Positions 32,154-40,218 of a stretch of DNA of 61,671 nucleotides are shown here, in pieces (positions within the stretch are counted from its first letter, which is position 1; the number at the start of each line of letters is the position of its first letter). Made by a program: the position numbers and the translations under genes. The notes beneath the pieces were generated by a model. That model made no database searches, was not told the DNA's origin, and saw only the letters and a list, made by a program, of their open reading frames with translations. This DNA comes from Candidatus Aminicenantota bacterium (GTDB lineage: Bacteria; Acidobacteriota; Aminicenantia; Aminicenantales; Aminicenantaceae). The stretch is from the NCBI GenBank assembly GCA_020348385.1, contig CP070750.1, forward strand, positions 1,226,967 to 1,288,637, given 5' to 3'.

Positions 32154-33746
32154 CTACTCCAACTCTACTTTTGTCAGCTTTCCTAGGTTGACGAAGTAGT
32201 CGAAAAATTCATCAGCGTAGGTTCCGCCGAAGATCGGGTAGTCGATCAAGTAGGGAATGGGAATCCTGAAATTCTGATCTTTAAGAGGAAGGACTCCAGG
32301 CTGACCCCATATCGAATGCAGGTGGAAATTCTCGTCACCGTTTAACATGATACTCACGATCTGGTTCTCAGGGATCCCGAGACGAGTTAGTCTCATGCCG
32401 GCTGTCTCTCGGCTCGGACTGTCAACACGGTAGCGTCCCGCTTTCATCATGTGAAGCTGGCCTCCGTATACAACGAGCCGATTATTGGGGTGCTTCCGCC
32501 ACGTCCGAGCGATAGCACCTGCCATGGTTGCATTTCGGGTATCCTCCAGATAGGACCGCCTCAGCAATATCTCGTACAATGGTTCATCGACAGCCAAAAC
32601 CTCCCTCATTTGATGGCGGTTCTCAAAAGACCAGCGCAGCAAGCTCTGTAGCTGAAGAACCTGCCTTCCTGAGAATATGGCCTTCAGGGCAGACTCGCTC
32701 CCTTCCTGCATGTAGGTATCGATTTCCTGTTGGATGTCATTTGGAAGCTCAAGCAGAAGGCTTGTGGATCTTTCTTCCATTTCTTCCAGTAGCTTACAAA
32801 GGTATAATGGAGGCTCGTTGTAGAGATGATCTTCACCGACGAGCAGAACTCTCTTGTCTTGAAGCGCTTTCGCGAGTTCTTTCATCGTGATCTGATTCAC
32901 CGTGAGATCTTGTGGTGAAAGCACAGATTCGGGTGGTTGGCTGATGCCTGGAGCGGGTGCCGCCAATTCTCGAAGCGTTTTTACCATTGCCCGTTCTCCC
33001 GGATCAAAAGAAAACAATCCCTCAGTCGAAGCTAGGGGGGTGGTCGTATAGCTCCCTTTCAGCAGCATCGCGTAATCCTCCGGCGCATCTGCAGGTCGGA
33101 CTAAGTATTCGATCTCCTCGAGCAGGTGGGAGAAGGAGTCGAAGCGCGCCTTACAGCTGCCATTAGCGGCGCTGAAAGTTAGCTCGTAAAAGGAATCAGA
33201 GAGTCTCGCCATTTCGACAAATTCAAGATCGCCCATGGAGTTGGAATAGCTCAGGGCACCGGCCAGCGCATCGATCGAAGAGCTTTTTTGTAATGCGGCT
33301 TGAGGCGGTTCCCAAATCCCAGCCAGAATGCTTCTCCCCCGCACTGAAGCCAGGGTTTTAGCAAGGTTTCCTCCGTAGGACACCTCTAGGTAGCGATCGG
33401 CTACACTTTTGTTTTCGATGAAGAGCTTGTTTTCTGTCGTGACGACACGCATTTGGGTGCCGATCTCAATCATGATCTGATTACCATTACCCAGACGATA
33501 GCGAAGCGAGCGCATCCCTGGATCCGATCCGGGAAACTCGACAACTGTGGAAAAGTTGACCTCGAAAGGTGAAAGGCGACGGTACGCCTCGTGAGATTTC
33601 TCGAGGAGTTCCTCGATCGTCAGGTCTACCTGCTCAGAACAGCTAAAAGCCGTCATGAAAAGCGCAAGCCCAATCAGACAGAGGGTAATGATCGAAAATC
33701 CACGCCTGGTGACACTTATTCGAGGAGTATGTATATGATAACTCAT
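32154..33746 (-). CDS. Lipoprotein: LolA/DUF2092-like domain fused to ChaN/Tiki-like domain
   Basis: A 530-residue predicted lipoprotein (lipobox LFMTAFSC, Cys at residue 36). Residues about 40-270 form beta-strand-rich sequence resembling LolA/LppX-like lipid or precursor carriers (ELLEKSHEAYRRLSPFEVNF). After a Pro-rich linker, residues about 295-520 resemble the ChaN/TraB/EreA (Tiki) superfamily: VLLVGEDHLYNEPP, LLLELPNDIQQEID, and VVYGGQLHMMKAG with conserved Glu/His positions. That superfamily includes heme-binding and metalloprotease-like proteins. The fusion is unusual to me and its function is unknown. GGAGG precedes the ATG, and the gene has its own promoter. Confidence 0.55.
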   Translation of the reverse strand: MSYHIHTPRISVTRRGFSIITLCLIGLALFMTAFSCSEQVDLTIEELLEKSHEAYRRLSPFEVNFSTVVEFPGSDPGMRSLRYRLGNGNQIMIEIGTQMRVVTTENKLFIENKSVADRYLEVSYGGNLAKTLASVRGRSILAGIWEPPQAALQKSSSIDALAGALSYSNSMGDLEFVEMARLSDSFYELTFSAANGSCKARFDSFSHLLEEIEYLVRPADAPEDYAMLLKGSYTTTPLASTEGLFSFDPGERAMVKTLRELAAPAPGISQPPESVLSPQDLTVNQITMKELAKALQDKRVLLVGEDHLYNEPPLYLCKLLEEMEERSTSLLLELPNDIQQEIDTYMQEGSESALKAIFSGRQVLQLQSLLRWSFENRHQMREVLAVDEPLYEILLRRSYLEDTRNATMAGAIARTWRKHPNNRLVVYGGQLHMMKAGRYRVDSPSRETAGMRLTRLGIPENQIVSIMLNGDENFHLHSIWGQPGVLPLKDQNFRIPIPYLIDYPIFGGTYADEFFDYFVNLGKLTKVELE

Positions 33747-33778
33747 AAACTATCGACCTCCAGTTTTATTATCCGCCC

Positions 33779-33808
33779 ATTTTATTCAAAATAAGTGTCA
33801 ATTATCAA
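33779..33808 (-). promoter_or_regulatory. Promoter of the LolA/ChaN-like lipoprotein gene
   Basis: On the minus strand TTGATA (33803-33808), an 18-nt spacer and TAAAAT (33779-33784). It lies 33 nt ahead of the ATG, a good position for the gene. Confidence 0.45.
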
Positions 33809-33866
33809 TTAAAGTATCTATGGTGGATAGGACCATGCTTGTCTGTTAATAAAATCGGTTGGCTTT

Positions 33867-34430
33867 TCAGGATGCAAGCTTGGCCTTTATCAGAGCGATC
33901 ATCACGGCATAACGGAAGCGATAGAGGGAATAGGTCGCTCCGGTGACAGCATCCACTTTTAATATGTTCTGTTTCTCGATGAGCTGTGACTCCAATTTTG
34001 GATAGGCTTTGGCAGGAGTCGTTCCAGTCACGCTCATCTCCCGGCAATATTCTTCATCTTCTTGTTTGCCTATGCCATCTTTTTTGATCTCGTTATAATC
34101 GACCGATACTATCTTTTCATCCGTAATCTCAATTTTTACGACATGTTTGTAATCGTAGGCATCAAAAGGAGATTCCCCGGTGTAAACTCCATCTTTGCAG
34201 CCCTGAGCACTTATAGGCAAATCATGGCTTTTTATGAGATGGCTAAAGGTCTGATCTACCCTAGAAATGGGAGATGTCTCCATAATAAAATGAAGACTCA
34301 CCAGACTGGCTTTAAAATATTTGTCATCCGGTTTAAATTGCTTGACGACATCTAGATCATCCTGCACTTTCTGGCATGAAGGATGAATAAAAACGAGAAA
34401 TAACAACAAAACAAATATTATTCTGTTCAT
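33867..34430 (-). CDS. FMN-binding-domain lipoprotein
   Basis: A 187-residue protein with a signal and lipobox (LLLFLVFIHPSCQ). The C-terminal ~95 residues form an FMN-binding domain: DGVYTGESPFDAYDYKHVV, then IVSVDYNEIKKDGIGK, and the flavinylation motif VDAVTGATYSLYRF, whose Thr can carry covalently bound FMN. Such domains carry electrons outside the cytoplasmic membrane. ATG 34430 is preferred over the earlier frame start because the signal peptide begins there. No flavin transferase (ApbE) is present in the window. Confidence 0.8.
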   Translation of the reverse strand: MNRIIFVLLLFLVFIHPSCQKVQDDLDVVKQFKPDDKYFKASLVSLHFIMETSPISRVDQTFSHLIKSHDLPISAQGCKDGVYTGESPFDAYDYKHVVKIEITDEKIVSVDYNEIKKDGIGKQEDEEYCREMSVTGTTPAKAYPKLESQLIEKQNILKVDAVTGATYSLYRFRYAVMIALIKAKLAS

Positions 34431-34535
34431 CGCAAACACAAAATCATAAAAGCATTCAATACGGGTATAACATATTCCAGATGAAAATAGAATCACGCCA
34501 AATCGGCATGTAAGGATTGAGCAGGATTGATAGGA

Positions 34536-36035
34536 CTAAAATTTTACGGGTACTTCTGTTCCCTCATACAGATTCTTTAAATCAGTCCTTAGCAGCTCTT
34601 TTTGATCCGGCGGGATCTCAGGATGGTCTAGGCAGAGCTCGATCGTTTTTTTCGCAATGGATGGATTGAGTTTTTTTGCGATTCCCGCAAAGTTCTGCAG
34701 CATCACAGAAGAAGAACTTGGATTCACTTCATCAAGAAGTTCTGTGGCCAGCTTGTGGGCTTCCTCCCTCTCATTGCTCTCTATCATGTGTTGAAGAAGA
34801 GCCAGTTTGTAAGTCGGGCTAATGGAGGCCTGTGGAAATTTCGACTTGAGATCCATAAAACGCTTTAAGGCCACATCAAATTGATCATGCCTGACCTCGT
34901 TTTCGATCAATTTGATAAAAAAGGTAGCCGCCTCTTCCCCGTTTCCCATCTCGATACCCACATCCCACAATGCATCCACCACATCTTTGCGCATCGGATT
35001 CTTTTTCGCTTCTTCCAGCAAAATATCATAAGCCTCATCTATTCTTCCCATATTCTTTTTGTGCATGGCAGTGATAACGACATCGACGGCTCCTTCTCCG
35101 TTTTGGATTTTGGCCTCGATTTTGGGGTGGATATACTTCTCTTCTATCTTGAGATACTTTAAACCAACGGCCACAAGCACGCCGAAAACAAATCCCCAGA
35201 CATGCGCCCAATGAGCTACGCCACCTCCACCGCTGCCCTCTGCCTGGATGGAGTCGATAACATTGGCATTGAAAAATTCAAGCAGTACCCAGATCGGAAG
35301 CATCACAAAAGCCGGAGCTTCGAAAGTCCCACGGAAGAAAAAACCGATCCAGTAGAAAAAATTGATTTTTGTTTTGTAAAAATTGACGAGGAAGGCTCCC
35401 ATGACACCGGCTATAGCCCCAGAGGCGCCGATTAAAGGACCGGTAAAGTTGGGATAGTGGGACGCGTACATCAGGGCGGAAAGTGCACCTATCGTCAAGT
35501 AAAAGGCAGCATATATCGGTCTACCCCACAGGTCTTCGATGAAGGGACCTGTTATATAAAGGAGAAGTAGATTTCCGAAAAGATGCAACCAGCCACCATG
35601 AATAAACATGTATGTCAAAAGGGCAAGGAGGGACCGATCTGCTGGAATGTAGCCCCATTTTCTGTAGGGCACATCATCCAAGGAGCTGAGTAGCACCGTT
35701 CCCAATCGATCCAATTCTTCCTGCTCGGCAGCAACAGTATATCTGTCAGGACGCGGAACCATTTGACGGTAGGCAGCAAGCATGGCTTCGAGCCTCTCTT
35801 CGTTGCCTCCGCTGAACATTAGCTCCCTTATCTCAGGATTCAGTTCAAGATAGGGGTGGTTGAAGTAATACCTAACGAGCTCTTCAGCTGAGTTCCCTAA
35901 TTGATTTTCTTTTGCGCCTACATCCATGGACAGGAATATGTGCACGACAAGACAAACAGCCATTATTCCGAATGTGATCCATGGCAGACGGCGTACTTCA
36001 TTGCTTTCATGGCCGACCGGAATGATTATAAACAT
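34536..36035 (-). CDS. Rhomboid intramembrane serine protease with C-terminal TPR region
   Basis: A 499-residue membrane protein. The rhomboid core spans about residues 125-295: FIHGGWLHLFGNLLLL (conserved HxxxxHxxxN-like loop), the nucleophile Ser205 in GASGAIAG, and the catalytic His278 in AHVWGFVFG. Six or so helices are visible. Residues about 310-490 are soluble TPR-like helices (MGRIDEAYDILLEEAKKNP; RHDQFDVALKRFMDLKSKFP), likely for protein binding. Rhomboids cut membrane proteins within the bilayer. A long loop after the first helix (residues 35-120) is typical of this subgroup. It appears monocistronic. Confidence 0.9.
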   Translation of the reverse strand: MFIIIPVGHESNEVRRLPWITFGIMAVCLVVHIFLSMDVGAKENQLGNSAEELVRYYFNHPYLELNPEIRELMFSGGNEERLEAMLAAYRQMVPRPDRYTVAAEQEELDRLGTVLLSSLDDVPYRKWGYIPADRSLLALLTYMFIHGGWLHLFGNLLLLYITGPFIEDLWGRPIYAAFYLTIGALSALMYASHYPNFTGPLIGASGAIAGVMGAFLVNFYKTKINFFYWIGFFFRGTFEAPAFVMLPIWVLLEFFNANVIDSIQAEGSGGGGVAHWAHVWGFVFGVLVAVGLKYLKIEEKYIHPKIEAKIQNGEGAVDVVITAMHKKNMGRIDEAYDILLEEAKKNPMRKDVVDALWDVGIEMGNGEEAATFFIKLIENEVRHDQFDVALKRFMDLKSKFPQASISPTYKLALLQHMIESNEREEAHKLATELLDEVNPSSSSVMLQNFAGIAKKLNPSIAKKTIELCLDHPEIPPDQKELLRTDLKNLYEGTEVPVKF

Positions 36036-36180
36036 GGCAACCCTCTTTATTCACTTAATAGCTAAAAATTAGCAGGATCGCTAAAAAGGAATCAATCGCC
36101 TTTAGGGATGAATCCAGGGGTTATTTTTTTGGTCGTTGATAATAAATCGAACAAAACCTAGAATTAAACACAGAATATCT

Positions 36181-37662
36181 ATGAAATATGATGTGATAAT
36201 CATCGGAGCAGGCTTCGGAGGCCTGAGCTGCGCCTCTCTCCTCGCAAAAAAAGGAAAAAAGGTCCTTCTGCTGGAAAAATCTCTTCATTCAGGAGGAACC
36301 AGCTCGGTATTTTCACGAAAAGGGTATCTTTTCCCGATGGGGCCTCTGGGTTTCAGTCAACCCCAAAGAATTCTGAACTTCATGGAGGAAATCGGCATTT
36401 CCCAAAAACCGACCTTCAAACGAACTCATTATCAACTGAAAAGCCCGGCCTTGGAATGTATCTACTCTGTTCCCTTTGAGGAACTCCGGGAAAAGCTGCG
36501 GCATATCTATCCAAAAGAGTCCAGGATAGATGATTTTTTCGACAAACTGCGATCCACAATGTCCAAAATCAAGGATCTCGACAAATGGCACATGGATAAT
36601 AAAAAAATGAACTCCATCGCCCAATATGCCCATACTCCAGGGAATGAGATCCTTGATAGTTATTTTTCCGATGTCACGCTAAAAAATTTTCTAGGCTCGA
36701 TGGGAACACATCCTTCCCGGATGTCGCTGTTGAATCTTTCTGTCATGTGGCATCTTATGGCAGAGATCGGCATATGGTTTCCATCCTGCGGCATTCATGG
36801 CCTCATCCAATCGATTGAAAGCAGTTTCCTTGCTTTTGGAGGCGAACTCCGCCTTGGCCAGGCTGTTCAAGAGATTTTGCTAAAGGGGGGAAAAGCTGCA
36901 GGTGTCAAGACAGCAGATGGGGATGTTTTGGAATCGAACTGGGTCGTTTCTAACGCCGACACAAAAAAAACATTTCTTGAACTCATCGATGAGAAGAATG
37001 TATCGTCATCCTACTTAAAGAATATCCGGAACGCCCCCTATTCAGAATCTGAGTTGTGTGTGTATCTCGGGCTCGATCCCAGCAAAGTGGACTGGAAGGC
37101 CATGAAGACTAGGCATCTTTTCTACCGCCATAAATTAGATCTCAGAAAGCGGTTTGGGCTCACGGACTTTGCAAACCGCGAGATAGCGATCACTCTTTGG
37201 TCGGATAACTTGGAGAATTTGGCTCCACCCCAAAAAAAATCTCTGGTACTTCGAGTCGGTTTTCCTTTTGGTCATTTTTCTGATTTCTGGGTGGGGGAGA
37301 AAAAAAGGAAACCGGAATACCAGGAATACAAGAAACACCTGGCAAAAGCAGTTGTGCAGACAGCAGAAAAGATCTTGCCGGGTTTGGGTTCCTCGATCGA
37401 AGTTATTGAAGCTGCCACACCCTTGACATATAAAGATTGGGGTAACAGGTATCAAGGATCCATAGCGGGATGGGCATGGGGTGTTAAAAACAAAAGCACA
37501 ACTGGCAGTAGACTGTTGATCCAGACGCCCATACCCAATCTTCTGATGGCCGGAATTTATGCCGCTTCGGAGTTATTTCTCGGGGGAGTTCCCACAGCCG
37601 TCCACACAGGATACACAGCCGCCAAATTCATTTGCAGAAAAAAAGGGACAGCCCCCTTTTAA
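36181..37662 (+). CDS. CrtI-like FAD-dependent oxidoreductase (phytoene desaturase/carotenoid isomerase type)
   Basis: A 493-residue flavoprotein. The Rossmann FAD motif is at the start (DVIIIGAGFGGLSCASLLAKKG), followed by LLLEKSLHSGGTSSVF, and the C-terminal FAD motif is in LLMAGIYAASELFLGGVPTAV. The pattern fits the CrtI/CrtISO/retinol-saturase group rather than amine oxidases. No other carotenoid genes are nearby, so the substrate is unclear. ATG 36181 is preferred over 36136 because the FAD motif normally starts within the first residues. Its last codons lie in the terminator hairpin of the convergent gene. Confidence 0.82.
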   Translation: MKYDVIIIGAGFGGLSCASLLAKKGKKVLLLEKSLHSGGTSSVFSRKGYLFPMGPLGFSQPQRILNFMEEIGISQKPTFKRTHYQLKSPALECIYSVPFEELREKLRHIYPKESRIDDFFDKLRSTMSKIKDLDKWHMDNKKMNSIAQYAHTPGNEILDSYFSDVTLKNFLGSMGTHPSRMSLLNLSVMWHLMAEIGIWFPSCGIHGLIQSIESSFLAFGGELRLGQAVQEILLKGGKAAGVKTADGDVLESNWVVSNADTKKTFLELIDEKNVSSSYLKNIRNAPYSESELCVYLGLDPSKVDWKAMKTRHLFYRHKLDLRKRFGLTDFANREIAITLWSDNLENLAPPQKKSLVLRVGFPFGHFSDFWVGEKKRKPEYQEYKKHLAKAVVQTAEKILPGLGSSIEVIEAATPLTYKDWGNRYQGSIAGWAWGVKNKSTTGSRLLIQTPIPNLLMAGIYAASELFLGGVPTAVHTGYTAAKFICRKKGTAPF

Positions 37663-37675
37663 AGAGGGCTGTCCC
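37645..37675 (-). terminator. Intrinsic terminator of the vWFA gene
   Basis: Perfect 10-bp arms GGGACAGCCC / GGGCTGTCCC around an 11-nt loop. On the minus strand the stem is followed by seven T residues, as expected for termination of the gene ending at 37690. On the plus strand there is no T run. The stop codon of the convergent CrtI-like gene (37660-37662) falls in the loop. Confidence 0.85.
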
Positions 37676-37689
37676 GGGATGAAAGGAGG

Positions 37690-39618
37690 TTAGTTGTCTT
37701 TGGAGCGGATGCTATCCAATAAGCTGCACTTATCAACCAGCTGGATAAATTCAGCTCTGTAGCCGAAAAAATCCTTGCCTTTACCATCACGAGCGAGTTC
37801 CAAAACGCTTTTGTAGTTGGCATTTCCCTTGAACTCGGAATCCCTAAGCAGCATTCCGAAAGCTGCCACAGCTGCTGAAAACTTGAAGTTGTCGGAAGTC
37901 TTGGTAAGGACAATATTTTTGTCCAGTAAAGGATGCACGATCAGTTTGCTCTTTTTGCCATCCGGCTTTTTGTACCGCAGCTTGAGCGTAAGAATTTCCT
38001 TGTTTTTGAAAGCTTTGGGGCTGATCTCGTTATCCTGGTATTTGAGTTCATCCACACCCGGAACTTCTTCCTCTGAGCCAAAAGGGATGATCTCGTAAAG
38101 AGCTGTCACGGTGTGACCTGCGCCCAGTTCTCCCGCATCCTTTGTGTCGTCGGCAAAATCTTCTTTTCTGAGCATACGGTTTTCATAACCGATCAGCCGG
38201 TAGGCTTTAACCTTGGCCGGATTGAACTCCAGCTGAAGCTTAACATCCTTGGCAATGGTAAACAGGGTCCCTCGCATATCGTTGACAAAGACTTTTTTGG
38301 CTTCCATCAAATTGTCGATATAGAAATAGTTCCCGTTCCCTTTGTCCGCCAGTTGTTCCATACGCCCATCCTTGTAGTTACCCATGCCAAAGCCGAGAAT
38401 CGTGAGGAATATCCCCTTTTTTCGATAATCCTCGATCATGCGCACCAACTCGGATGTGCTGGAAACACCCACGTTGAAATCACCATCTGTGGCCAGGATG
38501 ATGCGGTTGTTTCCTTCTGGGATGAAATTCTCTTGCGCCACTTTGTAAGCCAGTTTGATTCCCGCTCCGCCTGCGGTCGATCCGCCTGCACTCAAGCGCT
38601 CGATCGCTGAAGCGATCGTCTCTTTTTTTGAGGCGGCTGTAGATGGCAGAACCAACCCGGCAGCTCCGGCATAGACCACGATGGAAACGCGGTCCTTGGG
38701 TCCCAGTTCATTGACCAGCAATCTGAATGCCTTTTGCAAGAGAGGGAGTTTGTTTGGCTGACCCATCGAGCCAGAAACATCCAGCAGGAACACCAGGTTA
38801 CTCTCAGGAAGTTTTTTGGTTTCCAGAGATTTTCCCTGAAGCCCGATGTGAATCAGCCTGTGGGATATATTCCATGGGCATGCGGAAATTTCAGTGGTGA
38901 TGGAAAAAGGATGATCTGTTTGGGGTTGGGGGTAATCATAGGAAAAGTAGTTGATCATCTCTTCGATCCGAACCGCATCCTTATAAGGAAATTGGTTGCC
39001 ATTGATGAATCTCCGGACATTGGAGTAAGAAGCGGTGTCCACATCGATGGAAAATGTGGAAAGGGGGTTTTGCAGAGCCAATAGAAATCGATTCTCGTAG
39101 ATCCTACTGTACTCCTCGGTGTTCCATTCCGGTCGCTGCTGGTAGGGTGCCTCTTTGCGCACGCCTCCATAAACGACTCCTTGCACACCAGGCGCCATGG
39201 TCCGCATCATTTTGTCAGCCATCTTTTCCTCGGCAACCTCTAGCTCTGTTAGCTTGGCCGGAGAAACTAGGTTTCCTTCAAATTGAAGCGAGAAATTGAC
39301 CACTGCCCTTTTGCTGCTTCGGATGTTCACCCCAGTCTGTTTGACTGTTTTGAAACCGGGCACCATGACCCACACTTCGTAAATCCCGACTGGGAGATTT
39401 TCGAATGTGTACTTCCCGTTCTTATCGGTCTTGGTCCGGTGAATGACCTGCGTAGCGGTGTTTTTGGCGATAACCTCGACACCAGGGACGGCCACGCCTT
39501 TTGTGTCCAAAACCACTCCTTCCAGGGATGCAACATTTTTTGCCACACTGATCCCTAGGAAAAGGGTCAGTCCCAAAACAATCCCGACTGCCATTGTTCC
39601 TAACCTTGTTTTTTTCAT
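37690..39618 (-). CDS. Exported von Willebrand factor A protein of the YfbK type
   Basis: A 642-residue protein with a signal peptide (VGIVLGLTLFLGISVA). Residues about 30-110 form a carboxypeptidase-regulatory/CNA-B-like beta sandwich (SLEGVVLDTKGVAVPGVEV; KNGKYTFENLPVGIYEVWV). A YfbK N-terminal segment follows (NPLSTFSIDVDTASYSNVRR, about 183-202), then a VWA domain with the MIDAS motif D280-x-S282-x-S284, and a C-terminal YfbK domain near the end (FKFSAAVAAFGMLLRDSEF). The role is probably metal-dependent adhesion or scaffolding outside the cytoplasm. ATG 39618 is preceded by AGGAGG; the longer frame upstream is non-coding. Confidence 0.9.
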   Translation of the reverse strand: MKKTRLGTMAVGIVLGLTLFLGISVAKNVASLEGVVLDTKGVAVPGVEVIAKNTATQVIHRTKTDKNGKYTFENLPVGIYEVWVMVPGFKTVKQTGVNIRSSKRAVVNFSLQFEGNLVSPAKLTELEVAEEKMADKMMRTMAPGVQGVVYGGVRKEAPYQQRPEWNTEEYSRIYENRFLLALQNPLSTFSIDVDTASYSNVRRFINGNQFPYKDAVRIEEMINYFSYDYPQPQTDHPFSITTEISACPWNISHRLIHIGLQGKSLETKKLPESNLVFLLDVSGSMGQPNKLPLLQKAFRLLVNELGPKDRVSIVVYAGAAGLVLPSTAASKKETIASAIERLSAGGSTAGGAGIKLAYKVAQENFIPEGNNRIILATDGDFNVGVSSTSELVRMIEDYRKKGIFLTILGFGMGNYKDGRMEQLADKGNGNYFYIDNLMEAKKVFVNDMRGTLFTIAKDVKLQLEFNPAKVKAYRLIGYENRMLRKEDFADDTKDAGELGAGHTVTALYEIIPFGSEEEVPGVDELKYQDNEISPKAFKNKEILTLKLRYKKPDGKKSKLIVHPLLDKNIVLTKTSDNFKFSAAVAAFGMLLRDSEFKGNANYKSVLELARDGKGKDFFGYRAEFIQLVDKCSLLDSIRSKDN

Positions 39619-39710
39619 TTTTTCCTCCTGTTTGAAATTTTTTTCCTCAACTTCCATCATGGTCTCCAATCCTATATACAATCTAACCCCAAAAAAATTT
39701 CTTTTTTTTA

Positions 39711-39738
39711 ATTGGGGACGAAGTACGGATACGTTTTC
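39711..39738 (+). repeat. 28-bp interspersed repeat, copy A
   Basis: Begins ATTGGGGACG and ends GGATACGTTTTC. It matches, in opposite orientation and at 25 of 28 positions, the sequence at 52533-52560 next to permease gene 4. It lies in the 5' region of the vWFA gene. Confidence 0.65.
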
Positions 39739-39805
39739 ACGTATTTCTACAAAATGTGAAATGGCCCTTTTTTTCCTTCCCCTAAAGAAATTGGTGAAAA
39801 CATAT

Positions 39806-39819
39806 CCTGTCCCCGAATT
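39806..39819 (+). repeat. CCTGTCCCCGAATT repeat, copy A
   Basis: A 14-nt sequence identical to one at 57391-57404, both containing the GTCCCC core seen in the other short repeats of this window. It lies between the vWFA gene and the reductive dehalogenase promoter. Confidence 0.5.
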
Positions 39820-39833
39820 ACGGGAATTGCGCG

Positions 39834-39862
39834 TTGACCGGGGAGGCTTCATCTGGTATATG
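39834..39862 (+). promoter_or_regulatory. Probable promoter of the rdhBAC operon
   Basis: TTGACC (39834-39839), a 17-nt spacer and TATATG (39857-39862). It sits 37 nt ahead of the first gene, with GGGAGAC as its ribosome site. No regulator dyad or regulator gene is adjacent. Confidence 0.5.
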
Positions 39863-39899
39863 ATATAGTCTAAAAAATCCCTTTTCTGGGAGACGGACC

Positions 39900-40175
39900 A
39901 TGGCGCATTTAATCATCGGGGCCATATTGACGGCTGTCTTTATCTCTCTCATTCTTCATGCCCGCAAGAAGCACCTGCGAATTACCTGGTGGCAATGGAT
40001 GTTGACAGTACTGGGACTGCTGTATGCGGGTTTTGTCCTCGAGGTAATCGTTAGCTTCCTGGAAGAGGGGGCAGAAAGAGCGGCCCTGGTCATGGGGCTT
40101 TTTCTCGGTTTCATCGCCATCGTATGGGCCGTGCTGCTCGGCCGATTTGTCTTCGCACACAAAACCAAATCATGA
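39900..40175 (+). CDS. rdhB: Reductive dehalogenase membrane anchor (RdhB-like)
   Basis: A 91-residue protein with three hydrophobic helices: residues 3-18 (LIIGAILTAVFISLI), about 28-50 after the ITWWQWMLTVLG motif, and about 62-84 (LVMGLFLGFIAIVWAVLL). Size, helix count and the WWxW segment fit the small proteins that anchor the catalytic subunit RdhA to the outer face of the membrane. It lies 43 nt before rdhA. The order B-A differs from the more common rdhA-rdhB order but is known in some lineages. The identification rests largely on context. Confidence 0.72.
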   Translation: MAHLIIGAILTAVFISLILHARKKHLRITWWQWMLTVLGLLYAGFVLEVIVSFLEEGAERAALVMGLFLGFIAIVWAVLLGRFVFAHKTKS

Positions 40176-40218
40176 TTCCCCCCAACTATTCTTTAGTCTT
40201 AAAATATGGAGAAACCAT

